Source: Pandoraea fibrosis
GTDB taxonomy: Bacteria > Pseudomonadota > Gammaproteobacteria > Burkholderiales > Burkholderiaceae
NCBI RefSeq assembly: GCF_000807775.2
Contig: NZ_CP047385.1
Coordinates: 3,906,001-3,970,000 of the forward strand
DNA: 64,000 bases
Reading direction: 5' to 3'
Shown here one piece after another: positions 57,906 to 64,000 of the stretch. A program made the position numbers and the translations under genes. Numbering within the stretch: the first letter of the stretch is position 1; each line of letters opens with the position of its first letter. The notes under the pieces are model-generated. The model was given only the letters and a program-made list of their open reading frames with translations, was not told the DNA's origin and made no database searches.

Positions 57906-58117
57906 GCTTTCTCCTGTCCCGGCTGCTCGAGCCGTCGACATGGGCCGGCCTGACCGGGCTCGCGATAGCGTTCGGTACGTCGCCGGACGTGATGCACGAG
58001 GTCGCCCAGGCCGGCGCCGCGCTGGCGTCGCTTGCGGCCATGGCATTGCCTGAGCGCAACGCACGCCGGGCCGCTCAGGCCAGCGGCCCGCACGACGACG
58101 TCTCGCATCAGCCATAA
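57902..58117 (+). CDS. Small holin-like membrane protein
   Basis: 71 residues, starting inside the GH18 stop (ATGA), so translation is coupled. It has two weak hydrophobic segments (WAGLTGLAIAFGTSPD and VAQAGAALASLAAMALPERN) and a charged, His-rich C-terminus, which is the layout of small holins. Coupling to a leaderless chitinase recalls the holin-driven chitinase release of Serratia. Holin assignment is inferred from size, topology and context only. Confidence 0.65.
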   Translation: MSFLLSRLLEPSTWAGLTGLAIAFGTSPDVMHEVAQAGAALASLAAMALPERNARRAAQASGPHDDVSHQP

Positions 58118-58136
58118 ATCGTTTGTTGGAAAGAAA

Positions 58137-58171
58137 CGGGCCAAAACCCGGTGGCATCGCGTTTTGGCCCG
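58137..58171. terminator. hairpin after holin-like gene
   Basis: CGGGCCAAAAC (58137-58147) and GTTTTGGCCCG (58161-58171) form an eleven-pair stem with a 13-base loop, 20 bases past the stop. An A-tract follows on the plus strand, so a terminator for the minus strand or an RNA-end structure is equally possible. The remaining 350 bases to 58521 contain nothing else I recognise. Confidence 0.6.
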
Positions 58172-58521
58172 CCTCGAAAAAAAGTGTCACGAAATCTAAA
58201 CTTTTCCCCACAGCCGTCGCTATACGTTAAAGGACATGGGGAACAGCCTGCGCCGCATACGCCGGTTTTTTTGGCAACCCCGGCGAGTTGTCATAATCGC
58301 TGGCTATCATGCGTCGCGCACGACAAGACGCGATCCCAGCGCGTGTCAGACGCACCGAAGCTCCCCTCCCGTCAGGCAGTTGCGGCAACGTAGTTCGTCA
58401 GCAGGGCAATACAGAAGCATCGCGCCACCTTCGCCGGCACGGTCCCTTTGGAGGATCGGTCAGGACGATGACGACGATGGATATACCGACCAGATTGACC
58501 ACAGATTCACCCGGGGGCCAT

Positions 58522-58728
58522 ATGAAGCTGATCTTGCTGGCGCTTGCCGCCTCGCTGTTTACGCTCGTCATGATGGTGCAGGCGCGCAGCGAAGCCAACG
58601 ACATTGCCGTTACCGCGCCGAGCGCACAGCCCTCGGGCATCAACGTCAGCGATCGCATGCGCACCCGCAAGGACATGGCGATGTGGAACGCCCGCCGTAA
58701 AATGCACGCGGTGCGTCAGGAAGACTAA
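58522..58728 (+). CDS. Small exported or membrane-anchored hypothetical protein
   Basis: 68 residues from ATG 58522: MKLILLALAASLFTLVMMVQ is a hydrophobic signal or anchor, followed by a polar basic tail rich in Met and Arg (MRTRKDMAMWNARRKMHAVR). An upstream in-frame ATG at 58468 (MTTMDIPTR) is possible but would bury the signal. Function unknown. Confidence 0.6.
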   Translation: MKLILLALAASLFTLVMMVQARSEANDIAVTAPSAQPSGINVSDRMRTRKDMAMWNARRKMHAVRQED

Positions 58729-58841
58729 CCCCCGCCAACACGGCAGTCTCCCCGCAGCAACATGCTGCATCGCACCAAACTTGGGCATCCTCCGCCGCCG
58801 TCCTATAGTGGAAAGGCGATTCAGGTGAGGAGACAAGAAAG

Positions 58842-59030
58842 ATGCCCACATTCCACTTCAACCTTTACGACCTGACGTTGTTCCTGCCGATGGCGGTGGC
58901 CGGTGCACTGCTCGTTGGCGGCATCCCCGCTGCAACGCGAGGCACGCGCTACAGCTTGCGTGCCGCCGGGGCGGTGGTCGGAGCGCTCGTTGCATTCCTT
59001 GTCGTGGAGGCGTTGCCCGTGCTTGTCTAG
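58842..59030 (+). CDS. Small two-segment membrane protein
   Basis: 62 residues, MPTFHFNLYDLTLFLPMAVA, with two hydrophobic segments and a basic loop (GIPAATRGTRYSLR). It closely matches the size and layout of the protein at 45659, including the Pro-x-basic loop and a final VEALPVLV-like helix. It is preceded by GAGGAGACAAG. Function unknown. Confidence 0.65.
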   Translation: MPTFHFNLYDLTLFLPMAVAGALLVGGIPAATRGTRYSLRAAGAVVGALVAFLVVEALPVLV

Positions 59031-59253
59031 CCGGCCAACGCACTCAGCCGCATCGAACCACGGAGGGCCTTGAGCGCGCAGCGCGCGCGGTGAGAGGCTT
59101 TCCCGAAAATTTCCGTACACGTCACCTCGCGATCCGCCTGTGGACGCCGGTGAATGCCCGCCGCTTTGTCGACGCTGCGGTCACAACGCTGTCATCGCCG
59201 CAATCTAAGCTGGTCTTCGGCAACTTCGGTTGCGCTGTCACCCTCTCTGTTGC

Positions 59254-59281
59254 GCCGCCGACCCGCTCGGCGGCTTTTTTT
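59254..59281 (+). terminator. rho-independent terminator
   Basis: GCCGCCGA (59254-59261), a five-base loop and TCGGCGGC (59267-59274) are followed by seven T residues. It lies in the 413-base gap between the small membrane gene and the gene at 59444. Confidence 0.85.
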
Positions 59282-59443
59282 ATGCCGCCACACGGCACAT
59301 TACCGACACGGCCCACTCCCAATCGTTTTGTCCCGACACGTGGGCTGTCATCGCCTACAATCACCGGAAGTGCCACGCTGAGCGCGGCGTCCCGACGATC
59401 GACGCCGGTGCCCTCGCGCAATGCTGTCAGAGGAGGTTCCCGC

Positions 59444-59737
59444 ATGTCCGACGCGTTCTCCCGCGCCTTTGCCGTCGTCATCAACCAATACCGTTCGCCA
59501 CGTCAATACACCGTCTCGGTGGAGCGGGCGAGCGAGATGATTGCCAAGAACATCGGCCTGTTTTCCGACGGTTTCGCCGCGGAACCGCATCTGATCGTCG
59601 GTCTGTTCGAGCACGAGGCCGACGCCTGGGCGCTCGCCCGCCGCCTCCAGCGGACCCGCACGACCGTTCAGGCATTGCTTCAGACGCCCGCCCGCGCGGC
59701 GTCCATTGCCCCGCCGGAACTGGACCCGAGCGACTGA
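59444..59737 (+). CDS. Hypothetical protein
   Basis: 97 residues, ATG 59444 after AGGAGG: MSDAFSRAFAVVINQYRSPR, then helices with GLFEHEADAWALARRLQRTR. No recognised motif; likely soluble. A longer frame from 59090 spans the terminator and is not used. Confidence 0.6.
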   Translation: MSDAFSRAFAVVINQYRSPRQYTVSVERASEMIAKNIGLFSDGFAAEPHLIVGLFEHEADAWALARRLQRTRTTVQALLQTPARAASIAPPELDPSD

Positions 59738-59867
59738 CGTCAGCCGCCGCCGCAACGCATCCGGCCTCACGATTGCCCCTCGACTGAAAAAAGGTTCCCC
59801 GGCATCCGCCTGCCGGCGTAGAATTCGGAATTCCAGATATCACAAACCCGGCGACCACCGGAATTCC

Positions 59868-60638
59868 ATGTCAAACCCCGCTGCCTCCGGCGACAACGCG
59901 ACGCCCGACCTGCCATATCCACCCTCTTCACCCCCTTCGCCTCTTGCCCCGCTCGCGCCGCTCGCCAGCACGCCGGTGCTGATCGATCAGGTTTACTCGC
60001 GCTTGCGCGACGCCATTGCCGACCTCACGCTGCCCCCGGGCGAGCGCATCCGCCAGGCCGAGTTGGCCGACTCGCTGGGGGTGTCGCGTCAGCCTGTCAG
60101 CCATGCCCTGCAACTGCTCAAGCGCGACGGACTGGTCTGCGACAGCGGACGTCAGGGGCTGGAAGTGGCGCCCATCGACGCCGATCATCTGCGACAGCTG
60201 TATGAGGTGCGCACGGCGCTCGACGGTCTGGCGGCACGGCTCGCGGCCACACGGATGTCGCAGGGAACGTTGAGCGAGCCGGAATTGCGACGCCTTCAGG
60301 ACGCCGTCGCCGAAGGCATGGCGATGACGCGAGGCACACCGGTGGCACGGCAGGTACGCATCGAGGTGGCGTTTCACACGGCTCTGCACGACGCATCGGG
60401 CAATCCGCTGATCGCGCAGACGGTCGCCCCCCAATGGCCACACATCATGCGGGCCATGGCAGCCACGCTCGGGGCCATGCCGATGCAGGAAGTCGTCTGG
60501 CACGAACACGGGGAAATCGTCGCGCGCATCGCCGCCGGAGACGCCAACGGTGCGGAGACCGCCGCCCGTGAGCACACCGAAGCCGACGGCGGCAACGCGC
60601 GCCGTGAGTGGCTCGCCCGACTGGCGGAGTCACGCTGA
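59868..60638 (+). CDS. GntR-family transcriptional regulator (FCD type)
   Basis: 256 residues. A Pro/Ser-rich N-terminal tail of about 35 is followed by a winged HTH (LPPGERIRQAELADSLGVSR, QPVSHALQLLKRDGLV) and an FCD ligand domain (about 110-250). Two GGAATTCC palindromes precede it, the second touching the ATG, and may be its operator. The AEC transporter gene starts 2 bases after its stop, so the regulator and transporter form one unit. Confidence 0.88.
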   Translation: MSNPAASGDNATPDLPYPPSSPPSPLAPLAPLASTPVLIDQVYSRLRDAIADLTLPPGERIRQAELADSLGVSRQPVSHALQLLKRDGLVCDSGRQGLEVAPIDADHLRQLYEVRTALDGLAARLAATRMSQGTLSEPELRRLQDAVAEGMAMTRGTPVARQVRIEVAFHTALHDASGNPLIAQTVAPQWPHIMRAMAATLGAMPMQEVVWHEHGEIVARIAAGDANGAETAAREHTEADGGNARREWLARLAESR

Positions 60639-60640
60639 TC

Positions 60641-61588
60641 ATGCAAGCCGTCATCTCTGCCGCCCTGCCCGTCTTCGGGCTGATTTTCGTCGGCTATCTT
60701 TGTGCGCGTCGTGCGTGGCTGGGCGCCGCCGCGCTCGATGCCCTCAATCGCTTCGTCGTCTATCTCGCGCTGCCTGCCGTGCTGTTCCAGTCGATGGCAC
60801 AGATCACCTGGGCCGAGTTGATCAACCCGGGATTTCTGGGGGCCTTCGGCGGCGGCATGGCCGCGACGTTTGCGCTGTCGTTCATGCTCGATCGCACGGT
60901 GCGGGGACGTCTGACCGACGCCAGCATCGAAGGGATGGGCGCGGCCTATCCGAACGCCGGCTTCATGGGATTGCCGCTGTGCCTCGTGGCCTTCGGTCCG
61001 GCGAGCGTACCGGCCGTCGTCGTGGCGATGTTGCTCACGGCGACGGTGCTCTTCGCCATCTCTATCGCCATCATCGAGACGGATCTGCAAGCCACCCCGA
61101 ACTGGCGACGCACAGCCGGCTTCGTCGCGCGTGCCCTGGTGCGCAATCCGCTGGTTGTCTCACCGTTCATCGGCATGGCGTTCGCGGCAGTCGGCATTGC
61201 CTTGCCGGCCCCCGTACTGCATTTCACGACGTTGCTTGGCGGCGCCGCCAGCCCGTGTGCGCTGGTGGCGATCGGCATGTTTCTCGCGCAAAGTGCGGGC
61301 GCTGCCAGGGAGCCTCGAATTGCGCGCGCGGTGGGACGCCTCGTAGGACTCAAGCTCGTATTTCAGCCAGCCGTCACCGCATTCCTCGCGTTCCGCGTTT
61401 TCGATCTCCCGGCGATCTGGGCGCACAGTGCGCTGCTGCTCTCGGCCCTGCCCATCGGTACGGGCCCGTTCATGCTCGCGCAACTCTACGGACGTGAGGC
61501 CGCCGTCGCCTCGCGCGCGATTCTGATTTCGACGGTGCTTTCGGTGGTGACGGTGTCGCTACTGATTGGCTGGTTCAGCGTGCGGTAG
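60641..61588 (+). CDS. AEC-family transporter
   Basis: 315 residues with about ten hydrophobic segments, the layout of auxin efflux carrier-type proteins that export or import organic acids. Characteristic parts are the N-terminal ISAALPVFGLIFVGYLCARR, the central AAYPNAGFMGLPLC (Asn-rich, as in the PIN/AEC crossover motif), and the second half NPLVVSPFIGMAF. It starts two bases after the GntR gene. Substrate is unknown; malonate or malate-type acids are usual for this family. Confidence 0.9.
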   Translation: MQAVISAALPVFGLIFVGYLCARRAWLGAAALDALNRFVVYLALPAVLFQSMAQITWAELINPGFLGAFGGGMAATFALSFMLDRTVRGRLTDASIEGMGAAYPNAGFMGLPLCLVAFGPASVPAVVVAMLLTATVLFAISIAIIETDLQATPNWRRTAGFVARALVRNPLVVSPFIGMAFAAVGIALPAPVLHFTTLLGGAASPCALVAIGMFLAQSAGAAREPRIARAVGRLVGLKLVFQPAVTAFLAFRVFDLPAIWAHSALLLSALPIGTGPFMLAQLYGREAAVASRAILISTVLSVVTVSLLIGWFSVR

Positions 61589-61678
61589 CGATACGGTGGA
61601 ATGCGGCGAGAGGCGCTGCGATGGGAGGTGGCGCGTGACGCTTACCGCGTGATGGGTCGATCCCCGTCGGCGACGCAC

Positions 61679-62818
61679 TCAGCGCAGCGCCGCCAACGGC
61701 GCCACGACAACACGGTCGCGGCCGGAACGCTTCGCGGTGTACAACGCCGCATCGGCAGCGCCGAGCAAACGCATCGGCAGCGTTTCCGGATCGGCACTAT
61801 CGCGCGGGTCGATACTCGCCAGACCAATGGAAATCGTGAGCGGCACGAGCACACCCGCGTCATCGGGAACTTCCAGCCGCGCCACCGCCCGACGCACCCG
61901 CTCCGCCACCGTCCCCGCCCAGTTCTGTTCCGTCTGCACGAGTAACGCGGCGAACTCTTCCCCGCCATAACGCGCCAGCGTATCCGTCACCCGCAACTGC
62001 GCGCGCATACATACGCTTGCCGCACGCAAGGCACGGTCCCCCGTGGCATGACCGTGGCTGTCGTTGACGCGCTTGAAATGATCGATGTCGATCAGCAGAC
62101 ATGCGAGCGGCGCACCGTAACGCGCGCCTCGCACCACTTCTTCGCGCAGGCGCTGATCGAAATAGCGACGATTCGACAACCCGGTCAGTGGGTCGGTCAG
62201 GCCGATACGTTTGAGGCGTTCGCGATTCCACATGTTCTCGAGACACACGGCGACGACCGCGCCGAAGCGCTCGAGAAAATCGGTCGCCATTTCCGGCGAG
62301 AAGCGGCGCGCGTCACGACTGCCCAATGCGATGACCCCGAGGTAGCGGCCATTGCGGGCGAGCGGCATGACAACGGCACTTGCCGGGGGACGCGGTCCGA
62401 AGAGCGACGCATGACGTTCGCGCGGGGCGCCGATCCAGAGTTGGCCGTCGCCACATACGGCCGCGAAGGTATTGCTGTCCTGCGCGATGCACAGGCCGGC
62501 ATCGAGCGCGCGGATCCCTTCGGCCGTGTCGATGAGATCGCGCAACGTGTCGTCGACTTCGGCAAGCATCAGACGCACGCCCGACAGATCGAAATCGTGG
62601 CGCAGGCGGTTGAGCATCACTTCCAGAAACTGACCGAAGTCGGGCGCACCCATCAGCGCCAACTCAATGTCCTGAAAACGTTTTAGCGAACGCTCATTGC
62701 GCTGGACGGTCGCCAGCAGCGATTGCAGGGAGTCGAGCGTCGGTGCCTGGTTGGTTGCCACGTAAGGTCTCGAAAGACACGCGGCACTTCGCGGCCGCCT
62801 AGCGTGCTTGCCCGGCAT
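61679..62818 (-). CDS. Diguanylate cyclase with N-terminal DUF484/GAF-type sensor
   Basis: About 379 residues from ATG 62818 (MPGKHARRPRSAACLS). An in-frame ATG at 62890 is possible, and a GTG at 62761 cannot be excluded. The N-terminal region (about 50-200) is a DUF484-like GAF domain (VQRNERSLKRFQDIELALMG). The GGDEF domain shows LTDPLTGLSNRRYFDQRLRE, the product-inhibition I-site RVTD, and active GGEEF five residues later. It makes c-di-GMP from GTP. It is divergent from the His-rich gene at 63302. The PilZ protein at 33 kb could be one target. Confidence 0.92.
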   Translation of the reverse strand: MPGKHARRPRSAACLSRPYVATNQAPTLDSLQSLLATVQRNERSLKRFQDIELALMGAPDFGQFLEVMLNRLRHDFDLSGVRLMLAEVDDTLRDLIDTAEGIRALDAGLCIAQDSNTFAAVCGDGQLWIGAPRERHASLFGPRPPASAVVMPLARNGRYLGVIALGSRDARRFSPEMATDFLERFGAVVAVCLENMWNRERLKRIGLTDPLTGLSNRRYFDQRLREEVVRGARYGAPLACLLIDIDHFKRVNDSHGHATGDRALRAASVCMRAQLRVTDTLARYGGEEFAALLVQTEQNWAGTVAERVRRAVARLEVPDDAGVLVPLTISIGLASIDPRDSADPETLPMRLLGAADAALYTAKRSGRDRVVVAPLAALR

Positions 62819-63301
62819 CGTGCCTTGGCGCTCCGGCGTCGCGCCTGCACTGCGCGCCGAAGGACAAGTACCGGGCCGCAACGAATGCATCGAATGCGTT
62901 CGCCAGACCCACGGTGGCCGTCATGATGACGTCTGCAACGAGACTGTCATGAGGCCGTTAACGGCACTTGCCTCTCAAATTGAAGGGTAGCGGAACTGAA
63001 TTTTGCCGCCACGAAATCGAGTCGTGGCGCAGCTTTTTGCGTTGCTAGGGAAAATACCTAGCCCATATGTAGATCATGTGGCAGCGCACCAAATTGGCAA
63101 GCCGGGCCTCGGAGCGGCATGCGGACGGTCGGCCGGCCATCTCGACAACGCAATATGGCGGCCCTACAATCGCGGCCGCTCGCACGCACTGTCGGTGACA
63201 AGGCAGTCGCGCGATCCGGCCCGATCGGCCGGTGGCAACGCGGCGCGCGCCCCTGCCCAAGGGACGCGCCAGCACTCAAACCTACGGAGACCCTGTTGTC
63301 C
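62819..63301. other. 483-base intergenic region
   Basis: No convincing gene. A short hairpin (GCCACGA with TCGTGGC, 63008-63028) lies in the middle. Promoters of both divergent genes must be here but no clean sigma-70 pair stands out. Confidence 0.5.
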
Positions 63302-63643
63302 ATGTTCTACCCGCGCACCCTGCGCAACGTCGGCGCCGCCCTCGCGCTGACCACGTTCGCGATGTTCCCGGCTGCGGCATTCGCCGCTTCCGCCGCCCAC
63401 ACCCCCTCCGGTCATCACGCCAAGGCGCATGCCTCGTCCGCGAAGCATCGCCACCATGCCGCCGTGTCCAGAACGTCGGCAACATCGGCTTCGAAAACGT
63501 CCGCGCACAAGCCATCGCACGCGAACAAGACTGCGCACGGCAAGAAGAAGGCCGTGAAGACGCATCACACGTTGCCACCCAAAAAGACGCACCGCGCTCG
63601 CCCGACAGTCGCCAGCCAACGGCATTCGCATTCCCACGCCTGA
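63302..63643 (+). CDS. Exported His/Lys/Ala-rich protein
   Basis: 113 residues: a signal peptide (MFYPRTLRNVGAALALTTFA, cleavage near FAASA) and a strongly basic mature part built of His, Lys, Ala, Ser and Thr (SGHHAKAH, SAKHRHHA, KTAHGKKKAVKTHH). An in-frame TTG at 63296, only 6 bases after GGAG, is an alternative start; ATG 63302 is the one used here. It may bind metal or nucleic acid through its His/Lys clusters. Not a known family. Confidence 0.7.
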   Translation: MFYPRTLRNVGAALALTTFAMFPAAAFAASAAHTPSGHHAKAHASSAKHRHHAAVSRTSATSASKTSAHKPSHANKTAHGKKKAVKTHHTLPPKKTHRARPTVASQRHSHSHA

Positions 63644-63910
63644 GGTCGTGTACCGCGCTATAGTGAACGACGGGTGTCAACGCGCAGCCACGCGACTCAC
63701 CCTTTCGTCCCCTTTCGCTCAAACCGCATAGCGCGGTGACACGTCCATGACATCCCGGCAAGCCAGCGCTCGCGTTGCGTCCACGCCACAAGACAAGCCT
63801 TCTCACACGCCGCCTGACATTATTTTTTTGTTCGCCTGTTTCGGCGGCACTCCGGCTCGTCACGTCTCTCATTTCGTCGAGAGCACTTCCCGGATAACGG
63901 GAACACGCGC

Positions 63911-64000
63911 ATGACGGCGATCCGCATTCTGCCCGCGACGATGCAGGACGCCACGCTGATCGCCGAGCTACATGCACGCAGTTGGCAATCGACATACGCA
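63911..64000 (+). CDS. GNAT-family N-acetyltransferase (start only; cut by window)
   Basis: From ATG 63911 the first 30 residues read MTAIRILPATMQDATLIAEL and then HARSWQSTYA, the typical opening of a GNAT acetyltransferase (helix alpha-1 with the HxxSW element). The rest lies beyond base 64000, so the substrate cannot be judged. The 267 bases upstream show nothing notable. Confidence 0.8.
   Translation, partial: MTAIRILPATMQDATLIAELHARSWQSTYA

Noticed and set aside
56256..58117. Prophage lysis cassette
   Set aside because: A chitinase-like protein and holin-like protein alone, with no endolysin, spanin, capsid or tail genes nearby; release module preferred.
59090..59443. N-terminal extension of the gene at 59444
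   Set aside because: The extra sequence crosses a perfect terminator and has no good ribosome-binding site, whereas ATG 59444 has AGGAGG.

Overview
The window is high-GC proteobacterial chromosome with densely packed genes on both strands. It contains hrpA-argA-yggX, rnr-rlmB, rpiA, tal, ntrBC-glnA, a CTT-anticodon tRNA-Lys cluster, a stand-alone EF-G paralogue and DUF4148-type small secreted proteins. This gene content and the high GC point to a beta-proteobacterium of the family Burkholderiaceae. Pandoraea or a close relative is my best guess, but that is recognition of protein style, not a search result. There are no rRNA genes, CRISPR arrays, integrases or transposases, so most of the window is ordinary core chromosome with small accessory patches.

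Layout. 1-14.1 kb: a YncE-like beta-propeller (cut by the left edge), hrpA, argA, yggX, a zinc-ribbon membrane protein, rpiA, tal, and the rnr-rlmB pair. 14.1-17.0 kb: two copies of a roughly 300-bp module (promoter -10, tRNA-Leu(CAG), terminator, two palindromes) enclose a divergent aldo/keto reductase and LysR regulator. 17.1-23.0 kb: an AraC regulator followed by a tightly overlapping operon (CMD/AhpD-like protein, acyl-CoA-dehydrogenase-fold oxidase, and a nitrate/sulfonate-type ABC importer with ATPase, Tat-exported binding protein and permease). 23.1-25.5 kb: an RsuA-family pseudouridine synthase with no normal start codon, rlmJ and tag. 25.7-29.1 kb: a minus-strand catabolic operon (FadR-type regulator, SDR, FAH-family hydrolase, SDR) with a FadR/PdhR-type operator in front of the regulator. 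29.4-33 kb: a chaA-like antiporter, small hypotheticals, ribE and an exonuclease III. 33-38 kb: a PilZ-type protein, a 955-residue pentapeptide-repeat protein and rfbD. 38-43 kb: glnA-ntrB-ntrC with a recognisable sigma-54 promoter and an upstream NtrC site.

43-49 kb holds small genes: a rhodanese, a LysE-type exporter, a DUF4148-type gene broken by an amber codon, three tandem tRNA-Lys genes, a glycine-zipper lipoprotein, and a ThiS/MoaD-like protein paired with a BNR propeller. 49-55 kb holds an MCP, a second-type EF-G (fusA), pdxY and an S-formylglutathione hydrolase. 55-58 kb is the most unusual patch: a protein made of two winged-helix domains, a GH18 chitinase-like protein with no signal peptide and a substituted DxxDxDxE motif, and an overlapping small holin-like membrane protein. 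This may be a holin-assisted enzyme release module. 58-64 kb holds small secreted or membrane proteins, a GntR regulator with an AEC transporter, a DUF484-GGDEF diguanylate cyclase, a His/Lys-rich secreted protein and the start of a GNAT acetyltransferase.

Confidence is high for the housekeeping genes and moderate for operon-level functions. Start codons were chosen from ribosome-binding sites and family N-termini where these could be seen.
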